From positions 21,649 through 85,648 of the forward strand of contig JAFLEB010000001.1 of assembly GCA_017302075.1 (NCBI GenBank): a DNA stretch of 64,000 bases, in the 5' to 3' direction. Position numbers and translations under genes: made by a program. Positions 1 to 7,003 of the stretch are shown one piece after another (within the stretch, counting starts at the first letter, position 1; every line of letters begins with the position of its first letter). The DNA is from Lysobacterales bacterium. Lineage in GTDB: Bacteria > Pseudomonadota > Gammaproteobacteria > Xanthomonadales > Xanthomonadaceae. The notes under the pieces were generated by a model. The model searched no databases. It worked only from the letters and a program-made list of their open reading frames with translations, and was not told where the DNA came from.

Positions 1-2403
1 AACACCCAGCTGGCGGAGCAACTGTCCCGCCTCGACCGGATCGGAGCGGCACAGCGCCGCAACCAGCGCATCCACTCCGCCGGCATGAAGGCCTCCATGC
101 ATGGCGCAGGCATGGTGGCAGGCGGCGTGGTCGCCGCGCGCGCCGCACTCAAGCCGGCGCAGGCCTTCGCCGAGCAGGAATCCTCCGCCGTCCAGCTGCG
201 TGCAGCGTCGATGCAGGCGGATGGCGGCGTGTCCAAGGGCTACGCGCAGATGCTCGGACTCGCACAGAAGCTGGGCAACGAACTGCCGGGGACCACGGCC
301 GAACTGATCGAGATGATGACCATGCTGCGCCGGCAGGGTATGTCGGAGGCAACGATCCTGGGCGGCCTTGGCCAGGCGTCCGCGCACCTGGGCGCGCAGC
401 TGCGCATGCCCTACGTCGAGGCTGCCGAGTTCGCTGCCAAGCTGCAGGACGCAACGCGCTCCACCGAGGGGGAGATGCTGGCGCTGGCGGACACCATCCA
501 GCGCACGTTCTACCTCGGCGTCGAGTCCGACAACATGCTGCAGGGCTTCAGCAAGCTATCCCCTGCCCTGCAGATCCTGCGCATGCGCGGCGCTGAGGCG
601 GGCAAGGCGCTCGCGCCGCTGCTGGTGATGGCCGACCAGGCCGGCATGGCCGGCGAGCAAGCTGGCAACGCGTACCGCAAGGTGTTCCAGTACTCGCTGG
701 ACGAAGACAAGCTCGGCAAGGCCAACGCGCTGCTCAAAGGCACCGGCGTCAAGCTGGACTTCACCGACGGCAAGGGCGAGTTCGCCGGGCTGGAAGCGAT
801 GTACGCACAGCTGGCCAAGTTGAAGGGGCTCAACACCCAGGACCGCATGGCCGTGCTCAAGAAGCTCTACGGCGACGACGCCGAGACCCTGCAGGTGGTC
901 TCGATGATGATCGACAAGGGCATCGGCGGGTATCGAGAAGTGCAGGCCAAGATGGGCGCGCAGGCCTCGCTGCAGGCGCGCGTGGATAGCCAGCTCGGCA
1001 CCTTGTCGGCGGTGTGGGAGGCGGCCACTGGCACCTTCACCAACGTGCTGGCCACGCTCGGCGGCGCGATCGCGCCGGAGCTGAAAGCGCTGGCAGCATG
1101 GGCCGGCAACACGGCTGCCGGTTTCCAGCGCTGGGCGGAAGCCAATCCGCGCCTGGCCAAGGCGCTGGGACTGATCGCCCTCGCCGGCACGGCGGCCATG
1201 GTGGTGCTGGGCGGGTTGCTGGTCGCCGGCGGCATGGCGGCCATGGCGTTCTCCCAGATCCACACTGCGCTGACCCTACTCTCCGGCGGCCGCGGGTTGG
1301 GCTGGCTCGCCGGGCGCGGCGCGAGCCTGGTGCCGAGGTTCTTCGGTGCGATCGGGCGCGGCGCGATGGGCGCGATGCGCGTGCTCGCCATGACCGGCGG
1401 CAAGATCTGGCAGTTCGCGCAGTTCGCAGGCCGCGGGCTGGCGCGGCTCGGCCCAATCGCGCTGCGTGTTGGTGCCATGGTCGGCCGCGCCCTGCTCGGC
1501 ATCGGCAGCACGATCGCGCGCGTGGGCGTGATGCTCCTGACCAACCCGATCTTCCTGGCGTTCGCCCTGCTGGCCGGTGCCGCTTACCTGGTCTGGAAGA
1601 ACTGGGACGGGATGAAGGCCGGCGCGATCCTGCTGTGGCAGGACATCAGCCGCGCCGTGGTCGCGGCCTGGGAATTGATCCGCGCGAAGGCCGGCGTGGT
1701 CTGGGATGCGGTGAGCGGCCGGATCCGCGCGGTGGTCGAAGGCATCCGCATGTACATTTCCGGTGCGTGGGCGGTGATCACGGGGATCTTCAGCGGCGAC
1801 GGCGGCCGGATCCGCGCCGGCCTGCAGCAGATGTGGAACGGCATCAACGCGGTGCTGGGCGGCTGGCCGGCGCGCCTGCTGGGGATCGGTCGCAACGTGG
1901 TGCAAGGCCTGGTCAACGGCATCACCGGCATGGCCGGCGCGGTTCGCGATGCCTTGGGCGGCATCGCCAATGGCGCAGTGGCCCGCCTCAAGAGCCTGCT
2001 TGGCATCAAGAGCCCATCCCGTGTGTTTGCCGCGTTGGGCGGCCACACCATGGCGGGCTTCACCCAGGGCCTGCTGGGCGGCCAGGGCGGCGCTCAGCGC
2101 GCCTTGCAGCGCATCGGCACGGGGTTGCGCGTTGCAGGCGCAGGCATGGCGCTGGGCGCGACTGGCGCGGTGGCGGCGTCGCCGGCGCTGCAGCCGCGGA
2201 TCGACAACCGTCCTCCCTTGGCGCAGGCGGCTCGCGGAATGGCAGGCGGCGGCGACACCCACGTCTACCACATCACCATCCACGCCGCGCCCGGCACCGA
2301 CCCGCAAGACCTGTCCCGCATGCTGCGAGAGGAACTCGAGCGGCTCGATCGGGAACGCAGCGTGCGTCGCCGCTCCAAGCTGAGCGACTACGACAGCTAC
2401 TGA
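1..2403 (+). CDS. Phage tail tape measure protein (5'-truncated by window edge)
   Basis: The reading frame is open from the first base, so the N-terminus lies outside the window; 800 residues are visible. The ATG at 85 is internal. The protein sets tail length and is threaded through the tail tube. Its visible part is Ala/Gly-rich, with two long hydrophobic stretches (about nt 1165-1255 and 1525-1605), as in TP901/P2 gpT-type tape measures. The C-terminal motif GIKSPSRVF (about nt 2005-2030), followed by a Gly-rich segment, is typical of tape-measure ends. It lies directly upstream of gpU and gpD homologues, the P2 order T-U-D. The family call is firm; the full length is unknown. Confidence 0.9.
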   Translation, partial: NTQLAEQLSRLDRIGAAQRRNQRIHSAGMKASMHGAGMVAGGVVAARAALKPAQAFAEQESSAVQLRAASMQADGGVSKGYAQMLGLAQKLGNELPGTTAELIEMMTMLRRQGMSEATILGGLGQASAHLGAQLRMPYVEAAEFAAKLQDATRSTEGEMLALADTIQRTFYLGVESDNMLQGFSKLSPALQILRMRGAEAGKALAPLLVMADQAGMAGEQAGNAYRKVFQYSLDEDKLGKANALLKGTGVKLDFTDGKGEFAGLEAMYAQLAKLKGLNTQDRMAVLKKLYGDDAETLQVVSMMIDKGIGGYREVQAKMGAQASLQARVDSQLGTLSAVWEAATGTFTNVLATLGGAIAPELKALAAWAGNTAAGFQRWAEANPRLAKALGLIALAGTAAMVVLGGLLVAGGMAAMAFSQIHTALTLLSGGRGLGWLAGRGASLVPRFFGAIGRGAMGAMRVLAMTGGKIWQFAQFAGRGLARLGPIALRVGAMVGRALLGIGSTIARVGVMLLTNPIFLAFALLAGAAYLVWKNWDGMKAGAILLWQDISRAVVAAWELIRAKAGVVWDAVSGRIRAVVEGIRMYISGAWAVITGIFSGDGGRIRAGLQQMWNGINAVLGGWPARLLGIGRNVVQGLVNGITGMAGAVRDALGGIANGAVARLKSLLGIKSPSRVFAALGGHTMAGFTQGLLGGQGGAQRALQRIGTGLRVAGAGMALGATGAVAASPALQPRIDNRPPLAQAARGMAGGGDTHVYHITIHAAPGTDPQDLSRMLREELERLDRERSVRRRSKLSDYDSY

Positions 2404-2413
2404 GACTGCCACG

Positions 2414-2830
2414 ATGCCGATGATGACCCTGGGCACCTTCGTCTTCACCTTGCGCACGCTGCCCTACCAGCTGCAGCAGCGGCAGAACGAGTGGCGGCAT
2501 GCCGCGAGCGAGCGCGTCGGCGCGCGCGCCGCGCACCAGTACGTTGGCCCCGGCGAGGAAACCATCGAGTTCTCCGGCGAGGTGGTGCAGGAGCTCTCCG
2601 CCGGCGAGGTCTCGCTCAACGTGCTGCGGGATCTCGCCGAGGACGGCCAACCGCTCCCGCTGGTCGACGGCCGCGGCTACGTGTACGGCGCGTACGTGAT
2701 CAAGGGCCTGCAGGAGGGCAAGTCGGTGTTCTTCAAGGACGGTGCACCGCGCAAGGTGGAGTTCAACCTGAGCCTGTTGCGGGTGGATGAAGCCTCCCTG
2801 CAGCAGCATGACCTGACCAGCTTCTTCTGA
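2414..2830 (+). CDS. Phage tail protein, P2 gpU family
   Basis: This 138-residue protein resembles P2 gpU, a tail-completion protein that acts with gpD near the tail end during contractile tail assembly. The pattern GPGEETIEFSG in the first half, followed by LVDGRGYVYGAYVI, matches gpU-type proteins, and the length is typical. It begins 10 bases after the tape-measure stop, and its TGA overlaps the ATG of the gpD gene by one base, so the two are probably translationally coupled. No catalytic function is expected. Confidence 0.88.
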   Translation: MPMMTLGTFVFTLRTLPYQLQQRQNEWRHAASERVGARAAHQYVGPGEETIEFSGEVVQELSAGEVSLNVLRDLAEDGQPLPLVDGRGYVYGAYVIKGLQEGKSVFFKDGAPRKVEFNLSLLRVDEASLQQHDLTSFF

Positions 2831-3819
2831 TGGCGGGCTATCCCATCCCCGCCTGGCGCGTCACCCTGGACGGCCAGGACTTGACCGAGCGGTTCAAGCC
2901 GCGGCTGTTGGAACTCAGCCTGGACGAGGCGCGCGGCGACGAAGCCGACCAACTGGACCTGGTCATCCACGACCACGACGGCCGCATGTCCATCCCGCCG
3001 CGCGGCGCGCTGTTGCGGGTGGCGATCGGTTGGGAAGGCCAAGGCCTGGTCGACAAGGGCAGCTTCCGCGTCGACGAGACCGAGCACAGCGGCGCGCCGG
3101 ACATCATCTCCGTGCGCGCACGCAGCGCCGACCTGGCCAAGCCCATGCGCACGCGTACCGAGCGCAGCTGGCACGACACCACCTTGGGCGCGGTCCTGCA
3201 GGACATCGCCAAGCGCCATGGTCTAAAGGCCAACATCGACCCGACCTTGGCCAGCCGCAAGGTGGCGCACCTGGACCAGACCGGCGAGAGCGACGTGCAC
3301 CTGATCACGCGCCTGAGCAAGCGCCACGACGCGGTCGCCACGGTCAAGGCCGGGTGCCTGCTGTTCACCCCGATCGGCAGCGGCAAGACCACCAGTGGCC
3401 TCACCCTGCCGTCCGTGACCATCCGCCGGCAGGATGGCGACAAGCACCGCTACAGCATCGCCGAGCGTGACAGCTACACCGGTGTACGTGCGTACTGGAC
3501 CGACAAGAAGGGCGCCACCCAGAAAGATGTGCTGGTGGGCAGCGACGAAAACGCCAGGCGTCTGCCGGCGACCTACCACTCCGAGGCCGAGGCCAAGGAA
3601 CAGGCCGAGGCCGCGCACAAGCGCACCCAGCGCGGCGCGGCCACCCTCTCCTATTCGCTGGCGCTGGGCCGGCCGGACGTGTACCCAGAGCAGCGCCTGC
3701 GCATCCAGGGCATCAAGCCGCAGATCGACGACACCGAGTGGCTGATCGTGAAGACGCGGCACCAGATCACCGGTACCAGCGGATTCACTACCTCGCTGGA
3801 AATGGAAACCGCGATTTAG
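2830..3819 (+). CDS. Phage late control protein, P2 gpD family (tail hub)
   Basis: This 329-residue protein matches P2 gpD, the baseplate hub, which is structurally related to VgrG/gp27. The N-terminal region has the family pattern (YPIPAWRVTLDGQDLTERF), then beta-rich domains and the PDVYPEQRLRIQG segment near residue 275, which is characteristic of gpD. It is the last structural gene of the late operon. Its stop is only 9 bases from the stop of a convergent cargo gene. The historical name 'late control' comes from P2 genetics; the product is structural. Confidence 0.9.
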   Translation: MAGYPIPAWRVTLDGQDLTERFKPRLLELSLDEARGDEADQLDLVIHDHDGRMSIPPRGALLRVAIGWEGQGLVDKGSFRVDETEHSGAPDIISVRARSADLAKPMRTRTERSWHDTTLGAVLQDIAKRHGLKANIDPTLASRKVAHLDQTGESDVHLITRLSKRHDAVATVKAGCLLFTPIGSGKTTSGLTLPSVTIRRQDGDKHRYSIAERDSYTGVRAYWTDKKGATQKDVLVGSDENARRLPATYHSEAEAKEQAEAAHKRTQRGAATLSYSLALGRPDVYPEQRLRIQGIKPQIDDTEWLIVKTRHQITGTSGFTTSLEMETAI

Positions 3820-3828
3820 GAGTCGCCG

Positions 3829-4767
3829 CTAGTTTCTTGCCGGCTTAACTTGGTCGATGATGATCTCGACGGGAACTAACGCGCTCTCTCCGTCTTTTTT
3901 GCGATAACGAACCCGAACGTCGGCCGTGATTTCAAGCTTCCCGGCCAGTTCAGATATTTCGACCCCTTCACCCATCGTCAATTTGACTTTGTCGTCGACA
4001 GTGCCCGTGATTCGACCGCGCCAACCACTCAGAGCCGAATCTCGATTTGTCTGCCGGATATCGATCCTCGCGTTCGTAAACGCTTGCTCGGTTTCATGCG
4101 GCTGAAACTCTATGTCTCTCGGCATCGCCTGGACCACTGCGCTCGGCATCTCCAAGTCGCCACCCATCTCAAGCTTTGCGCCAACTTCGTTCTGCGCTGG
4201 CGCTAACACCTTCGCCGCATCCTCGGCCAGTTGCTTGTGCTTACCGGCAGCCACCGCCTCGATCACACCCTGAAATGCCGATGGATCGGCTTGGTAGGCC
4301 TCAGCGCCGATCATGATGACGGTGTTGTTGTTCGCCTCTACCAGGGCCTTCTCTGATGCGGTTCCAGTTTGATTGACAAACTTGACTACGCCGTAGCTGA
4401 TCAAAGCTGCAATCACGGATGAGATAACGATGGTTTTGACCACGGGCTTATCTCCGAGCGGTAGCTCTTTGTACATTCCAGCCAGATCGCCCTTCTGGAA
4501 CGCTTTCTGGAACCTCTTCATGCTGCGTTCGCTGGAGAATACTAACTGAAGCCAGAAGCTCTCCTTGAATGACCCGTATTCAAAGGCGTCGACGAAAACA
4601 TCAACTCCAACAATGTCGCTGCCAGTAAGCTTGGATAGCGCTGAAGGAAGCAGCTTCTTGCTGATTCGCTTCATGGCTTCTAGCGAGGCCAATACATCCT
4701 CAATCGGAACAGGCTCCTTGTTCGTGTAGACAAGACTGTGCTCGATGAACAGAGTTGCTTTCGACAT
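3829..4767 (-). CDS. Uncharacterised membrane protein, probable prophage cargo (moron)
   Basis: I do not recognise a named family. The protein has 312 residues when started at the ATG at 4767, which has an AGGAG five bases upstream; a GTG at 4773 overlaps that site and is less likely. The layout is an N-terminal alpha/beta domain of about 105 residues (with VDVFVDAFEYGSF), one membrane helix at about 113-130 (KTIVISSVIAALISYGVV), a helical linker, and a beta-rich C-terminal domain. Local G+C is near 50%, against about 67% around it, which suggests recent transfer. It is transcribed against the tail genes, between gpD and the immunity region, a usual place for lysogenic-conversion or anti-phage genes. 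That role is inference. Confidence 0.6.
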   Translation of the reverse strand: MSKATLFIEHSLVYTNKEPVPIEDVLASLEAMKRISKKLLPSALSKLTGSDIVGVDVFVDAFEYGSFKESFWLQLVFSSERSMKRFQKAFQKGDLAGMYKELPLGDKPVVKTIVISSVIAALISYGVVKFVNQTGTASEKALVEANNNTVIMIGAEAYQADPSAFQGVIEAVAAGKHKQLAEDAAKVLAPAQNEVGAKLEMGGDLEMPSAVVQAMPRDIEFQPHETEQAFTNARIDIRQTNRDSALSGWRGRITGTVDDKVKLTMGEGVEISELAGKLEITADVRVRYRKKDGESALVPVEIIIDQVKPARN

Positions 4768-4861
4768 ACTCACTCCTGCAGCGCCTTATTAGCTCCGGCG
4801 CAGGCCTTCAACCAGGAATCCGTCCAGCCGCATCGGTGCGGAGCCAGTTACAGCTGGCCAA

Positions 4862-5299
4862 CTACTGAACAGAGCACTTATCGAGCATCGGCGTACCGAC
4901 TGCCTCGCCAGCGCCAGTGCATACCAGGGTGATCGACTGCCCCTTTGACAGTCCGCCCGCGATTTCCTTGGAAAGCCCCTGCGCGCCGACGTTCTGGAAT
5001 TCCCCGGCAGAGAGCTGCACGAGCGGCTCATCGAACATGTCGGACGCGATGCTTTCGATCTCGCCGGTGATCTCGATGCGCTTGCCCTTGTATTGCGAGT
5101 CAGCCGCGATCTCGTTCGCCTCGTAGGCGCTGAACAGCTCGCGCGCGGTGACCGTGATTGCAGGCGCGGCCGCGGCCTCTGCTGCATCTGCAGCCTTGTT
5201 CGCCTCAACCGCTGCCGCATCCTTGTCCTGCGGAAGCAATACCGCCAACACGATCAAGCCGACGAAAACGATCAGCACCCACTTCAACAGCTTCTTCAT
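4862..5299 (-). CDS. Membrane-anchored OB-fold protein, tRNA_anti-like family
   Basis: This protein has 145 residues. Residues 3-22 form a hydrophobic membrane anchor or uncleaved signal, followed by an Ala-rich linker to about residue 46. The rest matches the tRNA_anti-like OB-fold family (PF12869-type): ITVTARELFSAYEANEIAAD, then KGKRIEITGEIESI and a closing Cys near residue 142 that may pair with Cys132. No enzyme activity is known for this family. It lies on the same strand as the cargo gene at 3829 and downstream of a terminator that insulates it from the repressor transcript. Envelope location and prophage cargo context suggest a surface or superinfection role, which is unproven. Confidence 0.7.
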   Translation of the reverse strand: MKKLLKWVLIVFVGLIVLAVLLPQDKDAAAVEANKAADAAEAAAAPAITVTARELFSAYEANEIAADSQYKGKRIEITGEIESIASDMFDEPLVQLSAGEFQNVGAQGLSKEIAGGLSKGQSITLVCTGAGEAVGTPMLDKCSVQ

Positions 5300-5341
5300 A
5301 CCACCCCCCCCATAGACGTAAATAATTCACATCGCCTGATC

Positions 5342-5365
5342 AAAAAAAATCAGCCCTGCGGCTGA
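5342..5365 (-). terminator. Intrinsic terminator after the repressor gene
   Basis: Read on the minus strand, a six-base stem TCAGCC/GGCTGA (5365-5360 and 5355-5350) with a four-base loop is followed directly by eight T residues (5349-5342). It ends leftward transcripts from the repressor region before the OB-fold gene, so that gene needs its own promoter. Confidence 0.85.
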
Positions 5366-5399
5366 CTTGGTTCCCTACTGAATTCCGGCGCGGTCGATC

Positions 5400-5513
5400 T
5401 CATGCAGCGATGTACTCGCAGCGACCCGCATGCGGGCACCGCATGTGGAAATGCACCGCCTCCGCGAAGAGATCACCCACCACGTACTGCCCAATTTCGA
5501 CGTGGCGCGTCAC
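5400..5513 (-). CDS. Possible 37-residue protein coupled to the repressor
   Basis: A GTG at 5513 overlaps the repressor's stop (GTGA) and opens 37 codons ending at TGA 5402-5400. The predicted peptide includes VEIGQYVVGDLFAEAV and a compact CPHAGRCEY segment that could bind metal or form a disulfide. The four-base overlap repeats the pattern of most genes in this prophage, and the intrinsic terminator lies 35 bases beyond the stop. This makes it a plausible second gene of the repressor transcript. No family is recognised and the frame is short, so the call is tentative. Confidence 0.35.
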   Translation of the reverse strand: MTRHVEIGQYVVGDLFAEAVHFHMRCPHAGRCEYIAA

Positions 5514-5929
5514 TTTCTTGCGCCCCTTTTTTTGCCGCCGACGTTGATCGTCACGCTGTCCTGACTCACGTTCCCCGCGACCACCTGGCCCTGATTGCCG
5601 CCGGCGATCGAAACCGTGGGTAACTGCTTTCCAGCCACGGCCACTCCGAGCGATCTCAGCACGGCGGCCTGCACATCCAGCGATGCAGATCTGAAGCGCA
5701 TCAGCAATTCGCTTTCCGCTTCATCGCGCGCACCTGCGCGTCCGGTCAGGACGTAATTCACATCGACGCCCAGATTCGCGGCCGCCTGCAGATAGGCACC
5801 ACCGGGGATGTTGTCGTCGCGCTCGAAGTTGCTCTGTCCGTTGAGCGACACGCCGCATGCACGGCCGAACTCGGTCTGGTTAAGACCGGTGGCTTTCCTT
5901 GCCCTCTTCAGGCGATCCCCTAAAGACAC
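5510..5929 (-). CDS. Phage repressor, XRE/Cro-CI family
   Basis: This 139-residue protein starts at a GTG preceded by AAGGGG. The N-terminal 55 residues are a helix-turn-helix domain of XRE type (LGDRLKRARKATGLNQTEFG...), followed by a short dimerisation-like segment. It has no LexA/CI-type Ser-Lys peptidase domain, so induction by RecA-stimulated self-cleavage is not expected. It diverges from a small Cro-like gene across an operator region with palindromes. It is the likely lysogeny repressor, although the short C-terminal region is not assignable. Confidence 0.82.
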   Translation of the reverse strand: MSLGDRLKRARKATGLNQTEFGRACGVSLNGQSNFERDDNIPGGAYLQAAANLGVDVNYVLTGRAGARDEAESELLMRFRSASLDVQAAVLRSLGVAVAGKQLPTVSIAGGNQGQVVAGNVSQDSVTINVGGKKRGARK

Positions 5930-5942
5930 GCTACCCCTTGAC

Positions 5943-5985
5943 TTTCCCAGTTAAGTGGGAAATCCTTGTCTGAACTTACCCACTT
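5943..5985. promoter_or_regulatory. Putative repressor/Cro operators
   Basis: Between the divergent repressor and Cro-like genes lies an inverted repeat with arms TTTCCCA and TGGGAAA (5943-5949 and 5956-5962) around GTTAAG. A second, wider inverted pair, AAGTGGG (5953-5959) and CCCACTT (5979-5985), overlaps it. Such paired operators are expected where a lysogeny switch controls two opposed promoters. Binding is inferred from position and symmetry only. Confidence 0.6.
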
Positions 5986-5998
5986 TTACCCGGTTGCC

Positions 5999-6223
5999 AT
6001 GGCTCGCACCAGCACCAAGCCCACCCCGTGTGCACTTTTGACGCCCGAGCAGGCGCGCGAGCAGCTCTTGCAGCGAGGTGAATCGGTCGCGGACTTCGCC
6101 CGCCGGCACAAGCTCAAGCAGCGCTCCGTCTACGGAGTCCTGTATGGCAACAACAAGGGCCGGCGCGGCGAAGCGCACAAGGCAGCGGTCGCGCTCGGGA
6201 TCAAGTCCGGGGCAGCGAAGTGA
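5999..6223 (+). CDS. Small DNA-binding protein, Cro/BcepMu gp16-like
   Basis: This protein has 74 residues from the ATG at 5999. A TTG at 5966 would add 11 residues but lies among the operator half-sites. The region from TPEQAREQLLQRGESVADFA through SVYGVLYGNNKGRRGEAHKAAVALGIK is a helix-turn-helix-like fold resembling the BcepMu gp16 group of phage proteins. It faces the repressor across the operators and begins the rightward early transcript, so it probably acts as the Cro-like antagonist. Its stop overlaps the next gene's GTG start. Confidence 0.65.
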   Translation: MARTSTKPTPCALLTPEQAREQLLQRGESVADFARRHKLKQRSVYGVLYGNNKGRRGEAHKAAVALGIKSGAAK

Positions 6224-6582
6224 GCGGCCCGACGTTCCTGCAGCGCCTGTTCGGTCTGAACGGACCTGCCGCGATCGGCAAGCTGGAACGCCCGCAAGGG
6301 CAGCGCTGGGGGCGCGTGTGCCCGCACTGCAAAGGGCCGTCGACCATCCGCAGCAGCCAGCAGGTGACCCCCTCCTACTCCGAGATCCTGCGCATCTGCG
6401 CCAACCCCCTCTGCGGCCACGTCTGGATCGACAGCGTGGAGGCGGTGCGCACGCTCAGCCCTAGCGCCATCCCGGATCCGGAGATCCACATCCCGCTCAG
6501 CCAGCACGTGCGGCGCGATGGGGTGATCGCGGTCATGAAACAGTCCGAGCAACTCGACATCTTCGGAGGCGACAAGCCATGA
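6220..6582 (+). CDS. Ogr/Delta-type zinc-finger late transcription activator
   Basis: This 120-residue protein starts at a GTG overlapping the previous stop. It carries the Ogr/Delta zinc-finger pattern: CPHCKG at about 34-39, then CANPLCGHVW at about 60-69. In P2-like phages Ogr binds RNA polymerase alpha and turns on the late tail and capsid operons. This copy is longer than P2 Ogr (72 residues), with an N-terminal arm and a C-terminal tail. In P2, ogr lies beside gene D; here the cargo and immunity genes separate it from gpD. Confidence 0.8.
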   Translation: MSGPTFLQRLFGLNGPAAIGKLERPQGQRWGRVCPHCKGPSTIRSSQQVTPSYSEILRICANPLCGHVWIDSVEAVRTLSPSAIPDPEIHIPLSQHVRRDGVIAVMKQSEQLDIFGGDKP

Positions 6583-6938
6583 GCATTGAGCACGAGACCG
6601 CGGTCCAGGCGGCGACCCGTTGGTATGCAACGCACAGCGCCCAACACCTCGACCGGGATTGCGATCGCCTGGTGGATCGATGCGCAGCGCACCTGGTGGA
6701 ACTGTTGCCCATTACCACTAACCAGGCTGCGCGCGCGGCGCAGCTGGCGTTGGCCGATGCCGCGTCCAAAGACAGCCCCGGCTTCGTGGATTTGGACCGC
6801 TGCACCTCGCGCCTGGTGATCCTGCGCGACAGCCAGCGCAACTGCAGCCACGTGCTGACGCTGCCGGAACTCTTCCAGCTGGTCCTGGCACGGAAGCCGG
6901 ATCCCGCCGAGCACGCACTGGGCGACGGCAGGCGCTAA
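6579..6938 (+). CDS. Hypothetical phage protein
   Basis: This 119-residue protein begins with an ATGA overlap of the Ogr-like gene's stop, so it is probably co-translated. It is predicted mostly helical (AATRWYATHSAQHLDRDCDR..., VLTLPELFQLVLARK), with three Cys and no membrane helix. No family is recognised. It sits between the late activator and the primase-helicase, so it belongs to the early transcript. Confidence 0.6.
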   Translation: MSIEHETAVQAATRWYATHSAQHLDRDCDRLVDRCAAHLVELLPITTNQAARAAQLALADAASKDSPGFVDLDRCTSRLVILRDSQRNCSHVLTLPELFQLVLARKPDPAEHALGDGRR

Positions 6939-7003
6939 CGCGCCCCACCACCTTCCATCACGACCGCCAGGCACCACCTGGCTAGAGGCCGGCTACCCCC
7001 AAC

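Noticed and set aside
4768..4773. GTG start for the cargo membrane protein
   Set aside because: This GTG lies on top of the AGGAG ribosome site that serves the ATG at 4767.
5966..5998. TTG start for the Cro-like gene
   Set aside because: It would put coding sequence over an operator half-site and adds residues not expected in the family; the ATG at 5999 is preferred, though not proven.
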